From the NCBI GenBank assembly GCA_904379015.1, contig CAJFHG010000023.1, forward strand, positions 1 to 39,906: DNA of 39,906 nucleotides, read 5' to 3'. Below the pieces are notes generated by a model. The model worked only from the letters and a program-made list of their open reading frames with translations. It was not told where the DNA came from and searched no databases. The first letter of the stretch is position 1, and each line of letters begins with the position of its first letter. Shown one piece after another: positions 1-8,269 of the stretch. Made by a program: the position numbers and the translations under genes. The stretch comes from Candidatus Paralachnospira caecorum. GTDB taxonomy: Bacteria; Bacillota; Clostridia; Lachnospirales; Lachnospiraceae.

Positions 1-1430
1 TCAAGCGGTACTTTACCCTCTCCCTCGCCAAACTCGACTTTTACGCTGACTGTGCTGTCAGGTTTTTTGTGGGAAAGCAGTACAACCGTCTCCACATTCG
101 CCGTCTCAGGAAACATATCTACACAGCACATACGCTCCACCTGGTACCCTGCTGCCGTGAATGCCTTCAGATCCCGCGCCAGTGAGGTGGGTTTGCAGCT
201 GATGTAAAGAATTTTTTCAACACCGTAAGCGATGATTTTCGGCAGGGCTTTGGGATGGATGCCGTCCCTTGGAGGATCCAGCACGATCATTTCCGGCTTT
301 TCTTCGATCTCATCCAAAACTTTCAGCACATCGCCCGCCAGAAATTCGCAGTTTTCGAGGCCGTTGAGGGCCGCGTTTTCTTTTGCCGCCTGTACCGCCT
401 CTTCCACGATTTCCACTCCGATCACCTTCCGGGCAACCGGCGCCAGTATCTGGGCGATCGTGCCCGTGCCGCTGTACAGATCATAGATCAGGCGGCCGTC
501 AATCGTTCCCGCGTAGTCTCTTGCCGTGCTGTAGAGGACTTCTGCACCGGCAGAATTGGTCTGGAAAAAGGAAAACGGCGTGATCTTAAACCGCAGTCCC
601 AGAAGCTCCTCATAAAAATAATCCTGGCCCCAGAGAACGGTCGTTTCGTCACTCTGCACCACGTCTGCCATGCTGTCGTTTCTCATATGCAGGATCCCTG
701 CCAGCGTGCCTTCCAGCGGCAGCGCCTGAAGCATGGAAACAAACTTTTCCAGAAACAGCGTCTCATCGCCTTCGGTCTGGCCGCTGGTGACCAGCGCGGT
801 CAGGATCTCCCCGGTCTTCCGCGCCTTCCGCACCAGAAGATGACGCAGATAGCCGCAGTGCTTCATTTTCTTGTAGAAGGAAAGACCTTCTTCCCGGCAC
901 AGCTTCAGCGTTCCCAGCAGAATTTCCGTAAAATCCCGGTCCGCGATCCTGCAGTCCTCCACGGTCACAATATCATGAAAGCTGCCCCGTTTGTGAAGTC
1001 CAAGGGTCAAAGGCCCGTCCTTCACCTCATCGCCGAAAGAATACTCCATCTTGTTCCGATAGCCGGAGACCACCGGACTTCCTTTAATTCCTTCAAATAC
1101 ATGATCCGGACAGCTTTCCGAAGTCAGCCGGCGCACCATATCCGCCTTCAGCGCAAGCTGCTCTTCATAGGGCAGCGTCTGATAGCTGCAGCCGCCGCAT
1201 ATGCCAAAATGGCGGCAGGGATTCTCTCTCGTTTCCTTCGGAGATTTCTCCAGCACCCGCAGAAGGCGGCCTTCCGTCTTTCCCTTTCTCTTTTTTCCCG
1301 CCGCTGCCTCGATCCGCTGCCCCGGAAGCACATGCTTCACCATGACCGTTTCATTGCCTGCCTGTAAAATTCCTTTGTTGGGAAATTCCACCCGTTCCAC
1401 AATTCCCTCAAAAATCTCGCCCTTTTTCAT
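1..1430 (-). CDS. rlmD: 23S rRNA (uracil-5-)-methyltransferase, RlmD/RumA family (3' end outside window)
   Basis: SAM-dependent enzyme that methylates C5 of a uracil in 23S rRNA. Reading from the ATG at 1430, a TRAM-like RNA-binding segment comes first, then an iron-sulphur cysteine cluster (CRHFGICGGCSYQ, about residues 68-80). Near the end are the motif DPPRDG, the catalytic cysteine in ISCKPTSL and the general-base region PETANVETV. The frame is still open at base 1, at least 20 residues past the usual end of the methyltransferase fold (VKVEFGEGEGKVPL), so the protein carries a C-terminal extension. The TGA that could be read at bases 3-1 is out of frame. An AAGGAAA site lies 9-10 bases before the start. 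Family is certain; the exact target uridine (RlmD, RlmCD or a paralogue) is inferred. Confidence 0.93.
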   Translation of the reverse strand, partial: MKKGEIFEGIVERVEFPNKGILQAGNETVMVKHVLPGQRIEAAAGKKRKGKTEGRLLRVLEKSPKETRENPCRHFGICGGCSYQTLPYEEQLALKADMVRRLTSESCPDHVFEGIKGSPVVSGYRNKMEYSFGDEVKDGPLTLGLHKRGSFHDIVTVEDCRIADRDFTEILLGTLKLCREEGLSFYKKMKHCGYLRHLLVRKARKTGEILTALVTSGQTEGDETLFLEKFVSMLQALPLEGTLAGILHMRNDSMADVVQSDETTVLWGQDYFYEELLGLRFKITPFSFFQTNSAGAEVLYSTARDYAGTIDGRLIYDLYSGTGTIAQILAPVARKVIGVEIVEEAVQAAKENAALNGLENCEFLAGDVLKVLDEIEEKPEMIVLDPPRDGIHPKALPKIIAYGVEKILYISCKPTSLARDLKAFTAAGYQVERMCCVDMFPETANVETVVLLSHKKPDSTVSVKVEFGEGEGKVPL

Positions 1431-1509
1431 TCGGTCTGTTTTCCTTTCTGTCCATGTCTGTGACTGCCCGCATCCGGCCATGGATCTGCGCATCCCGCTT
1501 CATTGGCCG

Positions 1510-1536
1510 AAAAAAGGGCCGCCAGCCCGGCAGCCC
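1510..1536 (-). terminator. Rho-independent terminator after the small acidic membrane protein gene
   Basis: On the minus strand an 8-bp stem (GGGCTGCC with GGCGGCCC, one G-U pair) with a 5-base loop is followed by six T. It lies about 55 bases past the stop codon at 1592, and before rlmD. Confidence 0.75.
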
Positions 1537-1591
1537 TCTCAAGCAAACTTCAATCATACTCCATCATTTTGCTATCATGCTTATTTCATGC

Positions 1592-1861
1592 TTATTTCTC
1601 GTCTGATCCCTCTTCAAATGCATCCTCGTCTGCTTTCGCCATTTTATCGGGAGATCCTTCGTCCTCATCCTCGTCTGAATCATCCTCATCTTCATCGTCA
1701 AAGAAATCATCATCAAAGTCTTCATCGAAATCATCTTCAAAATCTTCCAGATAATCCGGCGTAAAGAAACGATATACTGCATAAGCGATTCCCGCTACTG
1801 CTGCAACTGCACCGATAATAGCCAACACCCAAAGCAGCTTACTTTTCTTCTCTTTATCCAT
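1592..1861 (-). CDS. Small single-pass membrane protein with an extremely acidic tail
   Basis: I do not recognise a named family. The 89-residue product starts with a short basic stretch (MDKEKKSK), then one hydrophobic helix (about residues 9-32), then a tail made almost only of Asp, Glu, Phe and Ser. This is the usual layout of an inner-membrane anchor with an acidic cytoplasmic or external tail. The ATG at 1861 is preferred over one eight codons upstream because AAAGGA sits about 9 bases before it. An extended -10 promoter lies just upstream and a terminator just downstream, so it is probably transcribed alone. Role unknown. Confidence 0.7.
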   Translation of the reverse strand: MDKEKKSKLLWVLAIIGAVAAVAGIAYAVYRFFTPDYLEDFEDDFDEDFDDDFFDDEDEDDSDEDEDEGSPDKMAKADEDAFEEGSDEK

Positions 1862-1901
1862 ATCCCGCACGTCCTTTCGCAACAAAGTTTATATTGCAGT
1901 T

Positions 1902-1910
1902 ATTATATCA
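1902..1910 (-). promoter_or_regulatory. Extended -10 promoter for the small acidic membrane protein
   Basis: The minus strand reads TGATATAAT, an extended -10 for sigma-A, 41 bases before the ATG at 1861. No good -35 hexamer is visible 17 bases further up, as is common for extended -10 promoters. Confidence 0.6.
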
Positions 1911-2066
1911 CTAATCCGCAGTTTTTACTATCGAAATTTTCCAGAATTCTAATATTTTATACTTTTTTTAACACTCTTTAGCCATTGGTTCCCGGCCGGG
2001 CAGCGCCTTCCTCAAAAGATCTCTGTCGGGCCGAACCTTTGTCTGCGCTGCCGGCGCCGCCGGCCC

Positions 2067-4448
2067 TCAGAGCTTTTCCAGCTTCGCGAATCCGGCGTAC
2101 ATCCGTTTCCGCCCCGCCGCATCAAAGTCCACCGTGACCTCAAAATCCTTCTTCTGCTCTGTGATGTCTGCTACCGTTCCCTCGCCGAACTTTACATGGC
2201 GGACCCGGTCTCCCACATCATAGGCAGGCCTGCCGCCCTTCACCACCGTAAACTGACGGCCCATATAGGACTGCTTCGGATCATCCAGCGCGGCAGACTT
2301 TCCATAGCGGGCGGCCGGGGCCTTCCAGCTGCCGTACCCACCCGTGCCGCTCCGATTCAGGTCAAACACGGTTTCTCTGTTCGTCTGGCTTCCAAACCGA
2401 CTTCCGGACACATCCCCGTCCGGGCGCTCCGTCCGTGCCGCAGCTGCCGCCGCATCCCCATCCGGCTTCGTCCTGTGCAGCCGGCCTCCCGGTGCGAACA
2501 CCGACGCAACCCGATCCTGTTTCAGATACAGGGGCGGAATCTCCTCCACAAACCGGGAAGGCCTGCTGAACCGTGTTTCCCCTCTCACCATACGCTGTCT
2601 GGCACAGGTCAGGATCAGTTCCTTCCGGGCCCGGGTAATGCCCACATAACAGAGCCTCCGCTCTTCTTCCATGTCGTCCGGGTCATCCGAAAAGATCGCG
2701 CCCTGGCCGGGGAAAAGGCCGTCCTCCATCCCCGCCAGATACACATTGGGAAATTCCAGTCCCTTGGCGCTGTGAAGGGTCATCAGGATCACCCTGTTCT
2801 CGGCGTCATCCATGCTGTCAATATCCGCCACCAGGGCAACCTCCTCCAGGAATTCACTGAGGACCGTCTCCTCCCCGGCCTGTTCCTTCGCCGCTTCGTA
2901 CCCGACCGCCTTATTTCTCAGCTCATCAATATTCTCCAGACGGGATTCCGCTTCCACTTCATCGTCGCTTTCCAGCTCCGCCCTGTACCCTGTACTGTCC
3001 ACAATATCGTCGATCAGATCTCCGATGGAATAGTAAGAAAGCTTGCTTCTGAACGTCTGGATCTGAGAAACGAAATTCCGGATCTTTCCGGCCGCTCTTC
3101 CCAGCCCCGGGATCTGGTCCGCCATGCGGCAGGCCTCATAAAAACTCAGGCTGTTCGCCTCCGCGTAAACCATCACCTTTCCCACACTGGCCGCGCCGAT
3201 GCCGCGCTTCGGCACATTGATGATCCGCTGAACGGCCAGATCGTCCATCCCGTTGTCAATGGTCTTCAGATAACTCAGAATATCCTTGATCTCTTTTCTC
3301 TGGTAGAAGTTGACGCCGCCCACCAGACGGTAAGGAATGCCGCGGTTCACGCATTTTTCCTCCAGAAGGCGGGACTGGGCATTGGTCCTGTAAAGGACCG
3401 CGAAATCCGAATAGGAAGCACCTCCGGCCACCCTGGCCGCAATGTCAGCCACAATGCCGTCTGCTTCCTCATAGGCAGTGTCATACTGCCGGAACCGCAC
3501 CGGATCCCCGTCCTCCGCCTCTGTCCAGAGCCGCTTGTCCTTCCGCCCGAAATTATGCCGGATCACTTCGTTTGCCGCCCGGAGGATGTTGCCCGTAGAC
3601 CGGTAATTCTGCTCCAGCTTGATCACCTGGGCCCCCGGAAAGGCTTCCTCAAATTCCAGAATATTCGCCACATTGGCTCCCCGGAATTTATAAATGGACT
3701 GGTCGTCGTCTCCCACCACGCAGATATTCCGATACTTGCCCGATAAAAGCTCCACCAGGCGGAACTGAGCGATATTGGTATCCTGATATTCGTCCACCAT
3801 AACGTAGCGGAACCGCTCCTGATAATACTCCAGCACAGCGGGCTCCGCCCGGAACAGCTCGACTGTCTTGACGATCAGGTCGTCAAAATCCAGCGCGTTG
3901 TTCTTTTTCAGCTGCGCCTGATACTCCAGATACACCTCCGCGATCCTGCTCTGCCGGAAATCCCCCGCTGCCTGAGAGGCAAACTCTTCCGGACTGATCA
4001 GCTCGTCCTTGCAGGAAGAGATCACAGAAAGCATCTCCCGTTCTTTGTAAAGCTTCGGATCGAAATCCAGCTTTTTCAGGACCTGACGCATCAGAGTCTT
4101 CTGGTCGTCGCTGTCATAAATCGTAAAATTCGTATCAAACCCCAGACATCCGATATGGCGCCGCAGGATCCGCACACAGGTTGAATGGAAAGTGGAGACC
4201 CAGACACTGTCTCCACCAAATTCCACCAGGCGCTCCACCCGCTCCCGCATCTCTCCCGCCGCCTTGTTTGTAAAGGTCAGCGCGATGATGTTCCACGGAT
4301 TCACGCCTTTCATTTCAATCAGCCAGGCAATCCTGTGCGTCAGGGCCCTCGTTTTTCCCGATCCGGCTCCCGCCAGCACCAGAAGAGGCCCCTCTGTCGT
4401 CTCCACAGCCTTTCTCTGCATGGGATTCAAGCTGTCATAACTGCTCAT
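2067..4448 (-). CDS. pcrA: ATP-dependent DNA helicase PcrA (UvrD/Rep family)
   Basis: Superfamily 1A 3'-to-5' helicase for DNA repair and replication restart, cytoplasmic. All motifs are visible in order: Q motif (LNPMQRKAV), Walker A (GAGSGKT, near residue 30), Ia (TFTNKAAGEM), Walker B (VDEYQDTN), III (GDDDQSIYKFRGA), IV (LEQNYRST), V (TLHSAKGLEFPNVYLAG) and VI (YVGITRARKEL). The last 60 residues (VGDRVRHVKFGEGTV...) form the Tudor-like tail known to bind RNA polymerase in PcrA. At 793 residues it is about 50 longer than typical, owing to a low-complexity linker (about residues 655-730). The ATG at 4448 has AGAAGG six bases before it; a GTG two codons upstream is the alternative. Confidence 0.96.
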   Translation of the reverse strand: MSSYDSLNPMQRKAVETTEGPLLVLAGAGSGKTRALTHRIAWLIEMKGVNPWNIIALTFTNKAAGEMRERVERLVEFGGDSVWVSTFHSTCVRILRRHIGCLGFDTNFTIYDSDDQKTLMRQVLKKLDFDPKLYKEREMLSVISSCKDELISPEEFASQAAGDFRQSRIAEVYLEYQAQLKKNNALDFDDLIVKTVELFRAEPAVLEYYQERFRYVMVDEYQDTNIAQFRLVELLSGKYRNICVVGDDDQSIYKFRGANVANILEFEEAFPGAQVIKLEQNYRSTGNILRAANEVIRHNFGRKDKRLWTEAEDGDPVRFRQYDTAYEEADGIVADIAARVAGGASYSDFAVLYRTNAQSRLLEEKCVNRGIPYRLVGGVNFYQRKEIKDILSYLKTIDNGMDDLAVQRIINVPKRGIGAASVGKVMVYAEANSLSFYEACRMADQIPGLGRAAGKIRNFVSQIQTFRSKLSYYSIGDLIDDIVDSTGYRAELESDDEVEAESRLENIDELRNKAVGYEAAKEQAGEETVLSEFLEEVALVADIDSMDDAENRVILMTLHSAKGLEFPNVYLAGMEDGLFPGQGAIFSDDPDDMEEERRLCYVGITRARKELILTCARQRMVRGETRFSRPSRFVEEIPPLYLKQDRVASVFAPGGRLHRTKPDGDAAAAAARTERPDGDVSGSRFGSQTNRETVFDLNRSGTGGYGSWKAPAARYGKSAALDDPKQSYMGRQFTVVKGGRPAYDVGDRVRHVKFGEGTVADITEQKKDFEVTVDFDAAGRKRMYAGFAKLEKL

Positions 4449-4535
4449 CTTCACCCTTCTTCTTTTTCCGCATCTTTCTGTTCTCTGCTCTGTATTCTTA
4501 TCCGTCTTCTTCCCTGTTTTCCGCCCTGTTCTCTT

Positions 4536-5540
4536 CTACAGCTTTCTTCCGCAGTTGGGACAGAAGTTGGCGCCGTTTGTCTTCGTGCCGCAGTCAGGAC
4601 AGAAATTGGGCTTTTTCATTCCGGTTCCGGACGGACCGGCCGCCGTATTTCCGCCGGCCTGCCCCGGATCTGCCTGTCCCGGATTGGTCTGATTCATCTG
4701 CTTCATCATCTGATCAGCCATCTGGGCCCCCATCATCATCCCCATCTGCATGCCAGCCATATCGGCCGCCATCTGGCCGCCGGCGCCGCCTTTTTCCATT
4801 CCCTCCGCCATGGCCATCTGCTGGTAGCGCCCCATGTCTCCGACCATGCTCTGGGAGGCAGTCTTATTGATCATCTTCTGGATCTCGTCCGGATAAGATA
4901 CGCTCTGGATTGAAAATCCTGTGATGGCAATTCCGATCCTGCGCATCTCCATATCCAGATCCTCGCAGATCCCCCGCCCGATCTCGGACGCGTTGATCTG
5001 AAGGTTGAACAGATCCTTCCCTTCTCTGGAAATCCATTTCATGAGAAGAGGATCCAGTCCCGCGAGAACCCGCTCCTTCACGTCATCCACCGTAAACTGC
5101 TGCCGGATGCCCGCCACCCTGTCGATCAGGGCCATGTGATCCGATACTCTGCAGGTGAAGGTCCCGAAGGCTCTCACGGGAAGGCCGCCGGGCAGCCCGG
5201 GGGCCGGCAGATTCACCGCGTTCCTCGTTCCCCATTTCACCGTAAATTCCTTCGTATTGATAAACAGTACTTCCGCGCGGATGCCGCTGTTAAAACCAAA
5301 TTTAAATCCCTTCAGGGTAGACAGGAACGGAATGATGTCGGACTCAATGTCAAAGCTGCCCTCATCCCTGAAAACGCCTTCCACTTTTCCATTGTACAAG
5401 AAAATCGCGTCCTGGCCGGGGCGGATCACAAGACGGCTTCCCCTCTTGATCTCCTTATTGCTCCACTTCCAGAAAATCACATCGTCACGATACTCTTCCC
5501 ACTCTACCACATTGGCCATCTGGCCGCCAAAAAGTCCCAT
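4536..5540 (-). CDS. ydjI: SPFH-domain/zinc-ribbon protein, YdjI-like (PspA partner)
   Basis: 334 residues. The first 210 form an SPFH (band-7, stomatin-like) domain of the type once called virion core protein. A Met/Gln/Gly-rich stretch follows (about residues 235-300). The end is a double-knuckle zinc ribbon with two CxxC pairs (FCPDCGTK and FCPNCGRKL). In Bacillus subtilis, YdjI works with YdjG/YdjH to recruit PspA to the membrane. Here the gene lies 18 bases downstream of pspA on the same strand, which supports the same role. No ydjG or ydjH homologue is present alongside. Likely cytoplasmic and peripheral to the membrane; no signal peptide is seen. Confidence 0.85.
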   Translation of the reverse strand: MGLFGGQMANVVEWEEYRDDVIFWKWSNKEIKRGSRLVIRPGQDAIFLYNGKVEGVFRDEGSFDIESDIIPFLSTLKGFKFGFNSGIRAEVLFINTKEFTVKWGTRNAVNLPAPGLPGGLPVRAFGTFTCRVSDHMALIDRVAGIRQQFTVDDVKERVLAGLDPLLMKWISREGKDLFNLQINASEIGRGICEDLDMEMRRIGIAITGFSIQSVSYPDEIQKMINKTASQSMVGDMGRYQQMAMAEGMEKGGAGGQMAADMAGMQMGMMMGAQMADQMMKQMNQTNPGQADPGQAGGNTAAGPSGTGMKKPNFCPDCGTKTNGANFCPNCGRKL

Positions 5541-5558
5541 ATTTTTCTCCTGTTTCCG

Positions 5559-6239
5559 TTACTTGCCAAGCTTTGCCTTCAGCGCGGCGAGTTCATCGTC
5601 CACCGCCTGGCCGGCCGGATCATCATACTTATCCTTCAGCGCTTCAATATCAGACGCGCTCTGCTGACTGTTCAGCTGCGCCATGGCGTTGGCCTCATCC
5701 AGCATCTTGTTCGCCTTCGCTTCCATCCGGTCGAAGGCGCTCAGGTTGCTTCTGGCTCCGTCTACGCTGGCTCCGATCTTATTCAGGCGCTCCTGGGTCT
5801 TTGCCACCTGCATCTTCGCCTTGATCGCGTCTCTCCTGGAATCCAGCTCAGCGATATCCGAGCAGAGCTTGTCATGCATCTGTCTCATCTTGGAGGCATT
5901 CTCCGCCGCCAGCGTATAGGACTGCTGAAGCGCTTCCTGCCTGGATACCAGGTTTGCCTTCTGAGCCAGGAACTGCTTCGCGTCCGCGTCATTTCCTGCC
6001 AGGACAGCCTTTTCCGCGTATTTCTGCATTTTATCGATTTCTTCGGTGCACTCATCCAGCTCCCGCTTCGCTCTCGCTTCCTCCGCCATGACAGAAGCGG
6101 TCTCTGCCTTTACCTTTCCCAGATCGCTCTCCAGGTTCCGCATATACTGGTCGATCATCTTGACCGGGTCCTCCGCCTTGTCCAGAAGCGCGTTGATATT
6201 AGACGACATGATATCCTTGAATCTCTGAATAATACCCAT
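5559..6239 (-). CDS. pspA: PspA/IM30 family phage-shock protein
   Basis: 226 residues, almost wholly alpha-helical coiled coil. It opens with the amphipathic membrane-sensing helix (MGIIQRFKDIMSSNINALLD) and the family signature DPVKMIDQYMRNL. Members are ESCRT-III relatives that polymerise on stressed cytoplasmic membranes and limit proton leakage. The ATG at 6239 has AGGAGG eight bases upstream, and a consensus sigma-A promoter lies at 6271-6299. It is the first gene of a pair with the YdjI-like gene; pcrA, 87 bases beyond that gene, may share the transcript. No PspF-type enhancer protein or LiaRS-like genes are nearby, so its control is not obvious from the window. Confidence 0.93.
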   Translation of the reverse strand: MGIIQRFKDIMSSNINALLDKAEDPVKMIDQYMRNLESDLGKVKAETASVMAEEARAKRELDECTEEIDKMQKYAEKAVLAGNDADAKQFLAQKANLVSRQEALQQSYTLAAENASKMRQMHDKLCSDIAELDSRRDAIKAKMQVAKTQERLNKIGASVDGARSNLSAFDRMEAKANKMLDEANAMAQLNSQQSASDIEALKDKYDDPAGQAVDDELAALKAKLGK

Positions 6240-6270
6240 ATGGTTATCCTCCTGCGGTCACGTTTTTTTC

Positions 6271-6299
6271 ATTATAAGCCATTTCCCATGCAATGTCAA
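6271..6299 (-). promoter_or_regulatory. Perfect consensus sigma-A promoter of pspA-ydjI
   Basis: On the minus strand TTGACA, 17 bases, TATAAT: an exact match to consensus at both hexamers and spacing, ending 31 bases before the pspA ATG. Confidence 0.9.
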
Positions 6300-6335
6300 A
6301 ATCATTTGGATGCCCCCAAAATCGACATTTATGTC

Positions 6336-6364
6336 TTGTCATATGGTTTTAAATACTATATAAT
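6336..6364 (+). promoter_or_regulatory. Sigma-A promoter of the DUF1836 gene
   Basis: TTGTCA, 17 bases, TATAAT, ending 18 bases before the ATG at 6383. It is divergent from the pspA promoter; the two -35 boxes are 36 bases apart. Confidence 0.85.
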
Positions 6365-6382
6365 GATACGAGAGGTGAGAGT

Positions 6383-7015
6383 ATGAAAACCAATGAAGAA
6401 ATCGTTGAAGACTTACTGAACAGACTGAAAAAACTGAATTATGTCCATCCCAAGGATATTCCGGATATTGATCTTTACATGGATCAGGTGACCACATTCA
6501 TGGAGCAGCATCTTTCCACAGGCCGGCGCCGGGAAAGCGACAAGATCCTCACCAAGACCATGATCAATAACTACGCCAAAAACGATCTGCTTCCGCCTCC
6601 CGTAAAGAAAAAATATTCCAAGGATCATCTGATCCTGCTTGCCTTTATCTACTATTTTAAGGGTTTTCTGTCCATCGGCGACATACAGGTGCTGCTGAAG
6701 CCTCTGTCCAGCCGGTATTTTTCAGATGACCATGACAAACTGGACAGGATCTACAGCGAGATCGTCAAGATTGAAAAGCTTCAGCTTGCTGACCTTTTAA
6801 AAGAGGTTCAGACGCGGTTTGAAACATCCGGATCCACTTTTGAGCAATATCCGGAGGAGGACAGAGACTATCTGCAGCTTTTTTCCTTTATCTGCATGCT
6901 CAGCTTTGATGTGTATCTGAAAAAGCAGATGATCGAGCAGATCATTGATGAAATGCGGATCTCCTCTTCCGATAAAGACCGGAAAGACGCGCCAAAAAAA
7001 GACAGTGAAAAATAA
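6383..7015 (+). CDS. DUF1836 domain protein, putative MerR-like HTH regulator
   Basis: 210 residues with the DUF1836 core at about residues 30-140, including KTMINNYAKNDLLPPPVKKK and ILLAFIYYFKG. In this Firmicutes family the core resembles a MerR-type winged helix, and members are presumed DNA-binding regulators; no target is known to me. The C-terminal third is charged and ends in a Lys/Asp-rich tail. RBS AGAGGTG lies six bases before the ATG. It is divergent from pspA and monocistronic: own promoter upstream, strong terminator 21 bases after the stop. Control of the neighbouring pspA operon is possible but unproven. Confidence 0.85.
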   Translation: MKTNEEIVEDLLNRLKKLNYVHPKDIPDIDLYMDQVTTFMEQHLSTGRRRESDKILTKTMINNYAKNDLLPPPVKKKYSKDHLILLAFIYYFKGFLSIGDIQVLLKPLSSRYFSDDHDKLDRIYSEIVKIEKLQLADLLKEVQTRFETSGSTFEQYPEEDRDYLQLFSFICMLSFDVYLKKQMIEQIIDEMRISSSDKDRKDAPKKDSEK

Positions 7016-7036
7016 TACGGATCTGAAAACGAAAAT

Positions 7037-7069
7037 GAGAATCCTGCGCCGCAGGATTCTCTGTTTTTT
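7037..7069. terminator. Bidirectional terminator between convergent genes
   Basis: Perfect 11-bp stem (GAGAATCCTGC with GCAGGATTCTC) with a 3-base loop, followed on the plus strand by TGTTTTTTC and on the minus strand by ATTTTCGTTTTC. It serves the DUF1836 gene (+) and probably also yerC (-), which converge here. Confidence 0.9.
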
Positions 7070-7138
7070 CTCTGACATTTCTCCGTCTTTTCATTCTGAC
7101 CCATGCCCATTTCCGGCTGTCCGCTTCCGCCGCCGTAC

Positions 7139-7477
7139 TTACAGCCGGGCATGCTGCTCTTTTCCTCCTTCGGACTGTCCTTCCTTTTCCCCCGCGTCCA
7201 GCCTTTCAAACACCATATCATACCCGTCGTTTCCATAATTGAGAGAACGGTTCACCCGGCTGATGGTAGCCGTCGAGGCCCCCGTCTTTTCCGCGATCTC
7301 CAGATACGTTTTTTTCGCGCGCAGCATCCTGGCGACTTCATAACGCTGGGACAGCGACAACAGCTCATTTATGGTACACACATCCTCAAAAAACGTATAA
7401 CATTCATTCACATCTCTCAAGGTGAGAATGGCCTGGAACAGATGATCCACTGCCTCTGTTTTCAACTTTTTGTTCAT
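7139..7477 (-). CDS. yerC: YerC/YecD family TrpR-related regulator
   Basis: 112 residues. The first 90 match the TrpR-like YerC family: a helical bundle with a helix-turn-helix at about residues 58-78 (YLEIAEKTGASTATISRVNR) and the conserved LRDVNECYTFFEDVCT. Members are predicted dimeric DNA-binding proteins of the Trp-repressor fold. The last 20 residues are a Gly/Glu-rich tail outside the family core. RBS AAAGGAG lies five bases before the ATG. The promoter region contains an operator-like 10-bp inverted repeat, so autoregulation is plausible. Confidence 0.9.
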   Translation of the reverse strand: MNKKLKTEAVDHLFQAILTLRDVNECYTFFEDVCTINELLSLSQRYEVARMLRAKKTYLEIAEKTGASTATISRVNRSLNYGNDGYDMVFERLDAGEKEGQSEGGKEQHARL

Positions 7478-7485
7478 ATCTTCTC

Positions 7486-7552
7486 CTTTAAAGTGTTAAA
7501 GTACCTGTCTGTACAAAATCATTATACATTTTAGCATTTTAGCACTTTAAAG
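7486..7552 (-). promoter_or_regulatory. yerC promoter with flanking inverted repeat (candidate operator)
   Basis: The minus strand carries a perfect TATAAT (7521-7526). The -35 area, about 18 bases further up, falls inside a 10-bp sequence CTTTAAAGTG (7543-7552) whose exact reverse complement CACTTTAAAG lies at 7486-7495, overlapping the RBS. Between them are a direct repeat GCTAAAAT GCTAAAAT and a second ACTTTAA. The stop codon of the PHP gene is inside the distal repeat. The arrangement fits repression by a dimer bound at two sites around the start of transcription. Confidence 0.6.
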
Positions 7553-8269
7553 TCCAGTCCTATTCCTATATTTTTTCAATTTCTCCACATCCGTATTGAC
7601 GATCAGCTCCTCAGGAAAGGAAACTGCCTCCAGAAGCGCCCTGGCCTCGTCAAACCGCCCCACAGACGTGGGAAAATGAGAATCCGTGTTGACCACGATC
7701 TCCTGACCGTACCGCTCGCAGTACCGGAGGATCGTTCTCATATTTTCTTCACAGTGGATCCGGCTTCCGCCCGGCACCAGCGAACTGTTGTTGATCTCGA
7801 TCAGCACATGCTGCGCCTTTGCCTCCCGCACCATGGCCTCATAATCGATCTCATACCAGCCATCGTCAGGATGTCCGATTATATGGACATAGGGATTTTC
7901 CATCACCTTCAGGAGCGTCCGGGTGTTTTCCTTCTTTGTTCCCGGCTTCAGGCAGATCGTATGAAGGCTGGCGATACAGAGCGGCAGCTTTTTCAGGACC
8001 TCCGGCCCCAGATCCACGTTTCCCTCATAATCCATGATGTTCAGCTCCGCTCCCATCAGGATCTCCACGCCGTACAGATATTGGTCGATCACCTTGAAAT
8101 TCCGGAAATGGATCTCGCTGCAGCTTCCCTCCAGGGCCGGAGCATGATCCGTAATGGCCAGCAGCTGAAGCCCGCGCTCCGAAGCCGCTCTGGCCATTTC
8201 CAGCACTGTGCCGTAAGCATGTCCGCTGGCTACTGTATGACTGTGCGTGTCCAGAATAAACTCCTTCAT
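7547..8269 (-). CDS. PHP-domain phosphatase, YcdX-like
   Basis: 240-residue polymerase-and-histidinol-phosphatase (PHP) fold enzyme. The metal-binding motifs are in order: DTHSHT near the N-terminus, ITDHAP (about 40-45), the mid-protein SLHT and IGHPDD, and the last motif NTDSHF. It resembles the YcdX group, zinc-dependent phosphatases of unknown physiological substrate. Two adjacent ATG codons exist; the one at 8269 has AGGAGG seven bases before it. It overlaps the end of the HAD phosphatase gene, so the two are translationally coupled. Its stop codon lies in the yerC promoter. Confidence 0.88.
   Translation of the reverse strand: MKEFILDTHSHTVASGHAYGTVLEMARAASERGLQLLAITDHAPALEGSCSEIHFRNFKVIDQYLYGVEILMGAELNIMDYEGNVDLGPEVLKKLPLCIASLHTICLKPGTKKENTRTLLKVMENPYVHIIGHPDDGWYEIDYEAMVREAKAQHVLIEINNSSLVPGGSRIHCEENMRTILRYCERYGQEIVVNTDSHFPTSVGRFDEARALLEAVSFPEELIVNTDVEKLKKYRNRTGL

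Noticed and set aside
1-3. TCA at the very start, readable as a minus-strand TGA stop for rlmD
   Set aside because: It is not in the rlmD frame; codons of that gene have their lowest base at multiples of three, so the gene runs out of the window.
255-1367. Long plus-strand frame opposite rlmD (and similar frames opposite pcrA, mutY, purD, pyrF and others)
   Set aside because: These are shadows in GC-rich coding DNA. The opposite strand carries clear family motifs and RBS-preceded starts.
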